Shown: positions 1-6,369, numbered from the stretch's first letter. The stretch is 6,845 bases of DNA from DASTCC01 sp035711465 (GCA_035711465.1 DASTCC010000423.1:1-6845), one strand, 5' to 3'. Translations and numbers: made by a program. Notes: a model not told the origin generated them from the sequence alone.

Positions 1-651
1 TACCCGACGACGATCTCCGACGACGTGCTCGACGCGATGGCGGAGTGCGAGAAGGTCTGCAAGTACATCGATCTGCCGCTGCAGCACGCCTCTGCGGATG
101 TCCTGCGCCGGATGCGGCGGCCGGGCAATCGCGAGACCTACGACAAGCTCCTCGCCCGCATCCGCACCCGCGTCCCCGACGTCACGCTCCGCACCACCTT
201 CATCGTCGGCTTCCCCGGCGAGACCGAAGGCGACTTCGATCAGCTGTGTGATTTCGTCCGCGACACCGGCTTCGATCACGTCGGCGTCTTCACCTACTCG
301 CACGAGGAAGACACGCGCGCCTACGCGATGGACGACGACGTGCCGGCCGAGGTCAAGAAGTCGCGGCGCGATCGGTTGATGCGTCTGCAGAAAGAGCTGA
401 TCGCGAAGCGCAACCGGCGCATGGTCGGTCGCGATGTGCACGTCCTCGTCGACGGGCCGGTGCCGGACGCGCCGCTCGCGATCCAGGGGCGGCTCGAGGG
501 CCAGGCGCCGGACATCGACGCCGTCGTCTATCTCTCGGATTGCGATCCGTCGGCGATCGCGCCCGGCGATCTGGTTCGTGCGCGCGTCACCGCCGTCAAG
601 GGCTACGACGTCGTCGCCTCGGTCGACCTCGCGGTGGCCGTCTCAGACTGA
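1..651 (+). CDS. rimO: RimO, ribosomal protein S12 methylthiotransferase (3' part)
   Basis: This radical-SAM enzyme adds a methylthio group to a conserved aspartate of ribosomal protein S12 in the cytoplasm. The window opens in frame, so about the first half of the protein is missing, including the N-terminal UPF0004 domain and the CxxxCxxC cluster motif. The visible 216 residues begin YPTTISDDVL and continue with IDLPLQHAS (23-31), the radical-SAM core motif TTFIVGFPGETE (65-76) and the RimO-type stretch VGVFTYSHEEDT (94-105). A C-terminal TRAM domain (about 144-210) follows, which in this family binds the S12 substrate. The FTYSHEEDT stretch and the TRAM sequence favour RimO over its relative MiaB. 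The gene ends with TGA. Its last nine bases overlap the toxin gene on the opposite strand, and no intrinsic terminator follows it. Identification is secure; the true start lies outside the window. Confidence 0.95.
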   Translation, partial: YPTTISDDVLDAMAECEKVCKYIDLPLQHASADVLRRMRRPGNRETYDKLLARIRTRVPDVTLRTTFIVGFPGETEGDFDQLCDFVRDTGFDHVGVFTYSHEEDTRAYAMDDDVPAEVKKSRRDRLMRLQKELIAKRNRRMVGRDVHVLVDGPVPDAPLAIQGRLEGQAPDIDAVVYLSDCDPSAIAPGDLVRARVTAVKGYDVVASVDLAVAVSD

Positions 652-1059
652 CCCGTCGACGACGCGCACCAGCCCCGTCCGCTCGGCGTAATCGAGGATC
701 TGACGATCGCAGGTGACAAGCGCCACCTGGTACTCGCGGGCGGTCGCGACCAGCAGGCGATCGATCGGATCGGCGAGCGCCGCCCGCGTCACCAGGCCGG
801 CATCGACGGCGATGCCGGCCTCGATGTCGATGACGCGGAAGCCGGCGCGATCGATCGAATCGCGAATCCACCGCTCGACCGGCAGCGTGAACTGCAGCCG
901 GCCGGCGGCGTGGAGCGCGACGATTTCGAAGATCGATGCCGTCGAGACGAAGGGCGCCCGCGGCGGACGTGCCTTCTCCAGTTGCCGGCGAGTCTTTGGC
1001 CCGAGCCGGCGGGGGACGTCGGCGGCGAACCAGATCCAGGTGTGAGTATCGAGCAGCAC
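643..1059 (-). CDS. vapC: VapC-family PIN-domain toxin ribonuclease
   Basis: The product is a 138-residue PIN-domain protein, the usual size for a VapC toxin. These are Mg-dependent endoribonucleases that cut tRNA or rRNA when freed from their antitoxin. The sequence opens LLDTHTWIWF, typical of this branch. The acidic residues expected in the active site are visible: D4, E45 (SIFEI), D97/D100 (DPIDRLLVATA) and D118 (VTCDR). The catalytic set therefore looks intact. The likely start is GTG, 4 nt after the TGA of the antitoxin gene, which fits a translationally coupled two-gene operon; the Shine-Dalgarno is weak. Its 3' end runs nine bases into the end of rimO, in convergent orientation. Toxin identity is from family motifs; the RNA target cannot be told from sequence. 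Confidence 0.9.
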   Translation of the reverse strand: MLLDTHTWIWFAADVPRRLGPKTRRQLEKARPPRAPFVSTASIFEIVALHAAGRLQFTLPVERWIRDSIDRAGFRVIDIEAGIAVDAGLVTRAALADPIDRLLVATAREYQVALVTCDRQILDYAERTGLVRVVDGSV

Positions 1060-1063
1060 GCGA

Positions 1064-1330
1064 TCAGCGCTGGTCGGGTGGCTCGGGCTGATCGATGGCC
1101 CACGCCGCCGGCACCGGCTCGAACGGATCGTCGTAGCGCAGCACGGTGCCGCGCATGGACCCGAGTGCCGACACCGCCGCCGGCGTCCCGGCCGGCACGA
1201 GCTTCGCGACGGGCGTGCCGTGGCGCGTGATCACGTACTCGGCGTTGCCCTCGTGGACGTGGTCGATGAGCTCCAGGCAGTGGGCCTTGAACTCGGCGGC
1301 GCCGACGGCCTTCGGATCTTTGAGGGACAT
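1064..1330 (-). CDS. Phd/YefM-family antitoxin partner of VapC
   Basis: The 88-residue product carries the Phd/YefM pattern: an N-terminal DNA-binding part with VGAAEFKAHCLELIDHV (9-25), then the EYVITRHGTPVAKLVP hallmark (31-46). A C-terminal tail (about 55-88, GSMRGTVLRYDDPFEPV) would neutralise the PIN toxin. Members of this family bind operator palindromes and repress their own operon, more strongly in complex with toxin. The chosen start is the ATG at 1330-1328. A second in-frame ATG at 1336 would add two residues but lies inside the operator palindrome and probably upstream of transcription start. The frame stays open far upstream (to about 1708), but that extension is antisense to rimP and has no family similarity. 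The gene is first in a two-gene operon with vapC. It is named by family only, since Phd-type antitoxins with VapC toxins have no uniform symbol. Confidence 0.88.
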   Translation of the reverse strand: MSLKDPKAVGAAEFKAHCLELIDHVHEGNAEYVITRHGTPVAKLVPAGTPAAVSALGSMRGTVLRYDDPFEPVPAAWAIDQPEPPDQR

Positions 1331-1331
1331 G

Positions 1332-1347
1332 GTCATAATATTATGAC
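1332..1347. promoter_or_regulatory. Operator-like perfect palindrome at the antitoxin start
   Basis: GTCATAATATTATGAC is a perfect 16-bp palindrome. Two further matching pairs lie outside one G/T mismatch, at 1329-1330 with 1349-1350. It is strikingly AT-rich in a GC-rich region, lies directly before the antitoxin ATG and covers the likely -10 element. That is where Phd/YefM antitoxins bind for autorepression. Binding itself is inferred. Confidence 0.7.
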
Positions 1348-1366
1348 TATAGATGGCCGGCGTCAA
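1339..1366 (-). promoter_or_regulatory. Putative promoter of the antitoxin-toxin operon
   Basis: Read on the minus strand, TTGACG (1366-1361) resembles a -35 box. CATAAT (1345-1340, 15-bp spacer) or ATAATA (1344-1339, 16-bp spacer) resembles a -10 box. The spacing is slightly short. Transcription would start near 1333, only about three bases before the antitoxin ATG at 1330. Confidence 0.5.
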
Positions 1367-1403
1367 CCGCCCTCGAATGCCCGCCAACCGGGCCGCCGCC
1401 ACT

Positions 1404-1432
1404 CTGAATCGTCCCCGCCCATCTGCTATACT
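1404..1432 (+). promoter_or_regulatory. Putative promoter of the rimP-nusA-infB operon
   Basis: TATACT (1427-1432) preceded by TG one base upstream (TGCTATACT) forms an extended -10 element. CTGAAT (1404-1409) is a weak -35 match at a 17-bp spacing. Transcription would begin near 1439, leaving a leader of about 115 nt before the rimP coding core. The site is divergent from the antitoxin promoter. Confidence 0.5.
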
Positions 1433-1463
1433 TGGCGGTGGTCTTGGCGGGAAAGGCTTTGGT

Positions 1464-1485
1464 AGTGGGCCCGTGCCCACTTTTT
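1464..1485 (+). terminator. Intrinsic terminator-like hairpin in the rimP leader (attenuator candidate)
   Basis: AGTGGGC (1464-1470) pairs perfectly with GCCCACT (1475-1481) around a CCGT loop, and TTTT CTGTTT follows. This is the form of a Rho-independent terminator. It lies 25-45 nt after the predicted transcription start and before rimP, so it would act on the whole operon rather than end an upstream gene, since no plus-strand gene lies just before it. Leaders with a terminator before rimP-nusA are known from gammaproteobacteria. Control here by NusA or another factor is an inference. Confidence 0.6.
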
Positions 1486-1524
1486 CTGTTTCTGGGGCCT
1501 CTTCTGCCGTTCCAAACGAACACG

Positions 1525-1541
1525 ACGCGCCGGGCGCGCGT
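1525..1541 (+). promoter_or_regulatory. GC-rich hairpin just upstream of the rimP ribosome binding site
   Basis: ACGCGC (1525-1530) pairs with GCGCGT (1536-1541) around the loop CGGGC, six perfect base pairs with no T tract. It ends four bases before the GGGAGG Shine-Dalgarno sequence. Its position suggests untranslated leader structure rather than coding sequence. Confidence 0.4.
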
Positions 1542-1545
1542 TTCC

Positions 1546-1551
1546 GGGAGG
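1546..1551 (+). promoter_or_regulatory. Shine-Dalgarno sequence for rimP
   Basis: GGGAGG lies five bases before the ACG at 1557 and two bases before GTC at 1554. It is the only strong ribosome binding site near the start of the conserved RimP sequence and is the main reason for placing the start there despite the missing canonical start codon. Confidence 0.5.
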
Positions 1552-1556
1552 CGGTC

Positions 1557-2054
1557 ACGAAGCCAGACGTCCATCTCGAGCGGCTTCGAGCGGCAGCCAC
1601 CCGCGTGGCAGAGAGCCACGGGCTGGAGTTGTTCGATCTCCAGTACCGGCGGGAGTCCATCGGCTGGGTGCTGCGGATCGTGATCGATCGGCAGCCGGCT
1701 TCGGGCATCGACGGGCCCGAGGACGCGGTCTCGATCGACGATTGCCGGCTGGTCAGCCAGGATCTCAGCGCCCTGCTCGACGTGGAAGAGGATTTGGCCG
1801 CGGGCGATCAGAAGTACACGCTCGAGGTCTCCTCGCCCGGGCTGGACCGTCCGCTGCGCGGCGAGGCGGACTACCGGCGGTTCGTCGGGCGGCTGGCCAA
1901 GATCGTGACGGCCGAGCCGGTCGACGGGCAGTCCGCGTTTGCGGGCCGGCTCTCGGGCGTCGAGGACGGACACGTGCTGCTCAGCGAAGGCCGGCGCGTG
2001 CATCGGGTGCCGCTCGCGTCGATCCGGCGCGCGCGGCTGGACGTGGAGTTTTAG
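1557..2054 (+). CDS. rimP: RimP, 30S ribosomal subunit maturation factor
   Basis: RimP assists assembly of the 30S subunit in the cytoplasm. The family signature YTLEVSSPGLDRPL is at residues 87-100. Before it come the N-terminal domain start VAESHGLELFDLQYRRE (17-33), VLRIVIDR (38-45) and VSIDDCRLVSQDLSALLDVEE (58-78). The C-terminal SH3-like domain (about 105-165) ends in SIRRARLDVEF. From the position used here the product has 165 residues, close to the family norm of about 150-170. The start is uncertain: this codon is ACG, five bases after GGGAGG. The frame has no ATG, GTG or TTG between 1476 and 1604. The canonical alternatives are GTG 1473, inside the terminator-like hairpin, and ATG 1353, upstream of the predicted promoter. 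The next GTG, at 1605, would delete a conserved helix. The gene ends with TAG, 18 nt before nusA, as first gene of the operon. Confidence 0.9.
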   Translation, partial: TKPDVHLERLRAAATRVAESHGLELFDLQYRRESIGWVLRIVIDRQPASGIDGPEDAVSIDDCRLVSQDLSALLDVEEDLAAGDQKYTLEVSSPGLDRPLRGEADYRRFVGRLAKIVTAEPVDGQSAFAGRLSGVEDGHVLLSEGRRVHRVPLASIRRARLDVEF

Positions 2055-2072
2055 AACAACGGATTCATTCTT

Positions 2073-3452
2073 ATGGCCACCGAACTGCAGCAGATGATCG
2101 ACGTCGTCGCGAAGGACAAGGGCATCGACCCGACCATCGTGATCACGGCGATCGAGGACGCCTATCTGGCGGCGTCCCGGAAAGTGTTCAAGACCGACGA
2201 GGACCTGCGCACGCGCTTCAACCTCGAGACCGGCCAGGTCGAGCTCTACGCCGTGCGCTCCATCGTCGACGCGGTCACCGCGCCAGCGCGCGAGATCTCG
2301 CTCCAGGAAGCGCAGGAGCTCTACGGCGACGAAGCCGAAGTCGGGATGCAGATCGAGTTCCCGAAGGACACCGAGCGGCTCGGCCGGATCGCGGCGCAGA
2401 CCGCCAAGCAGGTGATCGCGCAGCGCGTCCGTGAGGCCGAGCGCGAGAAGATTCACGCCGAGTTCAGCGAGCGCGTCGGCGAGGTCGTCAACGCCACCGT
2501 CAAGCGTTTCGAGAGCGGCGACATCATCGCGGAAATCGGCCGGGTCGAGGCGCAGATTCCGCGCAAGGAACAGTCGCGGGCCGAGAACTACGCGATCGGC
2601 GATCGCGTCCGCGCGGTCATCAAGGCGGTCACCAAGAACGCCAAGGGCCCGCAGGTGATCCTGTCGCGCACCGATCCGGCGCTGCTCGTCAAGCTGTTCG
2701 AGCAGGAAGTGCCGGAGATCTACGACGGCACCGTGATGATTCGCGGCGCCGTCCGCGAGGCCGGCGACCGCGCCAAGGTCGCGGTGTTCTCGCGCGAGCG
2801 CGACGTCGATCCGGTCGGCGCCTGCGTCGGCATGCGCGGCACGCGCGTGCAGGCGATCATCCGCGAGCTGCGCGGCGAGAAGATCGACATCGTCGAGTGG
2901 TCGGAGGACCCGGTGTACTTCGTCACCAAGGCGCTCTCCCCCGCCCGCGTCCAGCGCGTCAGCATCGTCGACGACGAGCAGCGCGTGATGGAGGTGGTGG
3001 TCGAGGATCGGCAGCTCTCGCTCGCGATCGGCAAGAAGGGTCAGAACGTCCGGCTGGCGGCGAAGCTCACCGGCTGGAAGATCGACATCAAGAGCGAGGA
3101 AGAGAAGCGCAAGGAAGTCGAGGCGCAGCTCGAGGGCATCGACTTCAGCGGCGCCGAAGAAACGGTGCGGCCGCTGTCGCTCGCCGGGATCCACGTCGAG
3201 GTCGTCAACGCGCTGAAGTCGGGCGGCTTCGACACCGTCGACAAGATTCTCGCGGCCGAGCGCGACCAACTGCTGGCGCTGCCCGACTTCGACGAGGACA
3301 CGGTCGTGGCCGTGCTCGCGGCAGCGGAGGCCCAGCGCGCGGAAATCGAGCGCGAACAGGCCGAGCGCGCCGCGGCGACGGCGGCGGCGAACGAGCCGGA
3401 GGGCGAAGCCGCGCCGGCGGAAGCTGCGGAAGAAGAGCGGCAGGAACAGTAA
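2073..3452 (+). CDS. nusA: NusA, transcription elongation/termination factor
   Basis: NusA binds RNA polymerase and nascent RNA, and modulates pausing, intrinsic termination and antitermination. The 459-residue product shows the full domain order. The N-terminal polymerase-binding domain spans about 1-130. An S1 domain spans about 135-200 (GEVVNATVKRFESGDIIAEIG). KH1 is at about 205-285 (VGACVGMRGTRVQAIIREL), and KH2 at about 290-345 carries the GKKGQNVRLA loop (320-329). A helix-hairpin-helix-like segment follows at about 366-422 (LSLAGIHVEVVNALKSGGF ... LLALPDFDEDT). The tail (425-459) is Glu/Ala-rich and low complexity. The C-terminus thus has one short repeat rather than the two long acidic repeats of the E. 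coli protein. ATG is preceded only by a weak ACGGA ribosome binding site, so coupling to rimP 18 nt upstream is plausible. NusA could feed back on the leader terminator ahead of rimP. Confidence 0.97.
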   Translation: MATELQQMIDVVAKDKGIDPTIVITAIEDAYLAASRKVFKTDEDLRTRFNLETGQVELYAVRSIVDAVTAPAREISLQEAQELYGDEAEVGMQIEFPKDTERLGRIAAQTAKQVIAQRVREAEREKIHAEFSERVGEVVNATVKRFESGDIIAEIGRVEAQIPRKEQSRAENYAIGDRVRAVIKAVTKNAKGPQVILSRTDPALLVKLFEQEVPEIYDGTVMIRGAVREAGDRAKVAVFSRERDVDPVGACVGMRGTRVQAIIRELRGEKIDIVEWSEDPVYFVTKALSPARVQRVSIVDDEQRVMEVVVEDRQLSLAIGKKGQNVRLAAKLTGWKIDIKSEEEKRKEVEAQLEGIDFSGAEETVRPLSLAGIHVEVVNALKSGGFDTVDKILAAERDQLLALPDFDEDTVVAVLAAAEAQRAEIEREQAERAAATAAANEPEGEAAPAEAAEEERQEQ

Positions 3453-3506
3453 TCACGCGCATCGCGCGCGCTGCCGTGAACGTGCAACAGGATCTCTGCT
3501 ACTGCT

Positions 3507-3512
3507 GAGGAG
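3507..3512 (+). promoter_or_regulatory. Shine-Dalgarno sequence fixing the TTG start of infB
   Basis: GAGGAG lies five bases before the TTG at 3518. It settles the start, because the protein from this TTG begins MATVRIYKVAELLG, the expected N-terminus of an IF2. No in-frame ATG competes nearby. Confidence 0.7.
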
Positions 3513-3517
3513 CCATA

Positions 3518-6271
3518 TTGGCTACTGTCCGGATTTACAAGGTTGCCGAGCTGCTGGGCTTGTCGAGCCAGGACGCCATCGATCTGCTTCAGAAAGAGAC
3601 GGGCATCGCCGTGAAGAGCGCGTCGAGCTCGATCGAGGAGATCGTCGCGCGGCAGTTCGTCGAGCGGCAGGCGCGGAAGCGGCAGATCGCGCTGCCGCCG
3701 GGCCCGCTCTTCACCGACGCGCCCGTCGCCAAGAAGGGCGTCAAGGGCCGCGCGCCCGAGCCGCCGAAGCCGGCGGCGCCGGTGCTGCGTCCGCGCCTGG
3801 TGAAAGCGCCGAAGACGGTCGAGGTCGGTGAAGCCGCCGACGAGCACGCCGGCACCGCGGTCGAGCGCGACACGCCGACGCCCGCGGAAGTCGAGCCGCC
3901 GCCTCCGCCGGTGCACGAGCCGGAACCGGCGCCCGAACCGGTGTCCGAGCCGCCCGCGCCGGAGCCGCCGGTCACCGAGCCCGAACCCGAACCGGACCAC
4001 GCGCCGCCGCCGGTCATCGAGCCCGCGGCCGCAGCCGCCCCGGTCGCCGCTGCTGCGCCAGCAGCCGCGACTCCCCTGCCGCCGACGGCCCCCGCGGCCG
4101 CCGTGGCGGCACCGGCCGCACCCACGCTGCGGCCGTCGCGCGTGGTGCCGCCGACGCGCCGCCTGCGCATCGAAGATCCGCTGACCGGCGAAGCGCCGGC
4201 GGCGCGGCCGATGCCGCAGCGTCCGGTCATCCGTCCTCAACCGTCGCCACCGGCGCCGACACGACCCGCGCCGCCGTCGCAGACGGCGCGACCTGGCGCG
4301 CCCCGGCCGCCGATGTCGCCGTCCGTCCGGCCGCCGCTTGGCGGTCCGCGACCACTGCCCTCGCAGCCGGTCCGGCCGTCATCGCCTCCGGGCGGGCCGC
4401 GGCCGCCGATGCGTCCGCAGCAGCCGTTCCGGCCGTCGGCGCCGCGCTCGCGCGTCCGCCGCGACGATCGGCCGGCGATGCCGATGGTCGCCGAAGCGCC
4501 GCCGCCGATCACCAAGCTCATCACGCTCGCCGAGGGCATGACCGTCAAGGACCTCGCCGACAAGCTCGAGGTCAAGGTCAAGGACGTGATGAAGAAGCTG
4601 ATGGACCGGCGGATGATGATGACGGTGAACTCGACGCTCGACGCCGACACCGCGCAGACGATCGCGCGCGACTTCGGCGCCGAAGTGCTGATCCGCAGCT
4701 TCGAGGAAGAGCTCACCGACGTCGAGACGGTCGCGTCGAAGCCCGAGGATCTGGAGCCGCGCGCGCCGGTGGTCACGATCATGGGCCACGTCGATCACGG
4801 CAAAACGACGCTGCTCGACGCAATTCGCGAGACCAAGGTCGCCGAAGGCGAAGCCGGCGGCATCACCCAGCACATCGGCGCCTACTCGGTCGACGTCAGC
4901 AAGCGCCGCGTCGTCTTCCTCGACACGCCGGGTCACGAGGCGTTCACGATGATGCGCGCCCGCGGCGCGCGCGTCACCGACATCGTCGTCCTGGTGGTCG
5001 CCGCCGACGACGGCGTCATGCCGCAGACGAAGTAAGCTATCGACCATGCGAAGGCGGCCAACGTGCCGATCGTCGTCGCCGTGAACAAGATCGACAAAGC
5101 CGACGCCAATCCCGAGCGCGTCAAGCGCGAGCTCTCCGATCTCGGCCTGATGCCCGAGAGCTGGGGCGGGACCACGGTCACCGTCGAGGTGTCGGCGCGG
5201 CAGCGGAAGAACCTCGATCAGCTGCTCGAGATGATCCTGCTCGTCGCCGACCTCGCCGATCTCAAGGCCAACCCGAAGCGCATGGCGTCGGGCACGGTGC
5301 TCGAGGCCAAGCTCGATCGCGGCCGCGGCCCGGTCGCGACCGTGCTCGTCCAGGACGGCACGATCAACGAAGGCGACCTGTTCATCGCCGGCACCGTGGA
5401 CGGCAAGGTGCGCGCGCTGTTCGATCACGTCGGCCGCAAGGTCAAGAAGGCCGGACCGGCGACGCCGGTCGAAGTGCTCGGCCTGTCGTCGCTGCCGGCG
5501 CCGGGCGACACCTTCCAGGTGATCGACGATCCGATCAAGGCGCGGCAGGTGGTCACCTACCGGCAGGCGATGGCCAAGGAAAAGGCCATGCACGGCAAGG
5601 GCGGCCGGCTCACGCTCGAGTCGCTGCAGCAGCAGATGGCCGAGGGCGGACTCAAGGAGCTCGCGATCATCATCAAGGCCGACGTCCAGGGCTCGGCCGA
5701 AGTGCTCGCCGACACGCTGAACAAGCTCAGCGACGAGCGCGTGAAGATCAGGACGATCCACACGGGCGTCGGCGCGATCAACGAGTCGGACGTGCTGCTC
5801 GCGGCGGCCTCCAACGCGATCATCATCGGCTTCAACGTCCGTCCGGACCGCAACGCCGCCGACGTCGCCGAACGCGAGAGCGTCGACATCCGCCAGCATT
5901 CGGTCATCTACAACGTCACCGACGAGATGAAGAAGGCGATGGCCGGCCTGCTCGAGCCGACGGTGAAGGAATCGCGGATCGGGTCGGCCGAAGTGCGGCA
6001 GATCTTCAAGACGCCCAAGGTCGGCACCGTGGCCGGCTGCATGGTCCTCGACGGCCGCATCACCCGCTCCGGCGAAACCCAGGCCCGCCTGCTCCGCGAC
6101 AACGTCGTCGTCTGGCAGGGGCGGCTCTCGTCGCTGCGCCGGTTCAAGGACGACGTCAGCGAGGTCAAGGCCGGCACGGAATGCGGCATCGCGCTCGAAC
6201 GCTTCAACGACGTCAAGGTCGGAGACATCATTGAAGTGTTCACGGTCGAGAGAATTGCTCAGACGGTGTAG
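3518..6271 (+). CDS. infB: Translation initiation factor IF2, interrupted by an in-frame TAA
   Basis: IF2 is the GTPase that places initiator tRNA on the 30S subunit and promotes subunit joining. The frame covers 917 codons including the internal stop. An IF2_N-type domain spans 1-60 (VRIYKVAELLGLSSQDAIDLL). A low-complexity linker spans about 75-325, first Pro/Glu-rich, then Ala-rich, then Pro/Arg-rich. A second IF2_N domain spans about 330-400. In the G domain, G1 is GHVDHGKTT (423-431), the G2 region is GGITQHIGAY (447-456), G3 is DTPGHEAF (469-476), G4 is NKID (523-526) and G5 is SA (559-560). Domain II, domain III (KADVQGSAEVL, about 720-730) and the C-terminal domains follow to 917. Codon 506 is TAA where the family has glutamate (MPQTK-E-AIDHAK), so a single base (GAA to TAA) would explain it. 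As written, translation gives a 505-residue fragment lacking G4 and G5. The start is TTG with a strong ribosome binding site. Confidence 0.95.
5033..5035 (+). other. In-frame TAA inside the IF2 GTPase domain
   Basis: The frame reads MPQTK, TAA, AIDHAKAANVPIVVAVNKID. Both sides are well conserved and in the same frame, so this is a point nonsense codon and not a frameshift. It may be a sequence error, a true mutation or a readthrough site. nusA and DUF503 also end in TAA, which argues against a reassigned codon. Confidence 0.95.
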
Positions 6272-6274
6272 CGA

Positions 6275-6369
6275 CAACTTAGAACTCAGAACTTAGAACT
6301 TAGAACTGGGGTTCTCGGGTTCTCCCCCGGGTTTGAAGTTCTAAGTTCAAAGTTTTAAGTTCTAAGTTG
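6275..6369. repeat. Inverted repeat built of 7-bp units between infB and DUF503
   Basis: The left arm (6275-6307) and right arm (6337-6369) are 33 bp each and complementary at 30 of 33 positions. The loop of 29 nt holds short GC-rich inverted segments (GGGG/CCCC and CCCGGG). Each arm is a tandem array. The left has four copies of ACTTAGA (one as ACTCAGA) from 6277. The right has five copies related to TCTAAGT from 6333 (TTGAAGT, TCTAAGT, TCAAAGT, TTTAAGT, TCTAAGT). The arms are AT-rich, in sharp contrast with the GC-rich genes on both sides. It starts three bases after the infB stop and ends 13 bases before the DUF503 ATG. As RNA it would form a long hairpin, which could be a processing or partial termination site or a dispersed genomic repeat. 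It has no T tract typical of an intrinsic terminator. Confidence 0.9.

Noticed and set aside
1353..1556. N-terminal extension of rimP from ATG 1353
   Set aside because: The ATG lies upstream of the predicted promoter and the extension runs through the promoter, terminator-like hairpin and second hairpin. The extra residues show no RimP family similarity. It remains possible if the promoter call is wrong.
1331..1708. Upstream extension of the antitoxin frame on the minus strand
   Set aside because: It would run through the operator, the promoter and antisense to rimP. The Phd/YefM domain begins right after the ATG at 1330.
1347..3269. 640-codon open frame on the minus strand opposite rimP and nusA
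   Set aside because: It is the mirror of strongly GC-biased coding sequence. Its product is a repetitive mix of Asp, Arg, His, Leu and Ala with no family motif, and it covers confirmed genes on the plus strand.
3041..4240. 399-codon minus-strand frame opposite nusA and the infB linker
   Set aside because: It is Arg/Gly-rich low complexity caused by the GC-rich Pro/Ala codons of the infB linker read backwards.
5033..5035. TAA reassigned to an amino acid in this organism
   Set aside because: TAA ends nusA and DUF503 at their expected family lengths in the same window, so it works as a stop here.
4379..6277. 632-codon open frame on the minus strand opposite infB
   Set aside because: It has the same antisense shadow composition, no recognisable domain and no promoter or ribosome binding site. 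infB is certain on the other strand.
6275..6369. CRISPR array
   Set aside because: The repeat units are only 7 bp, arranged head-to-head around a loop with no spacers and no cas genes nearby.
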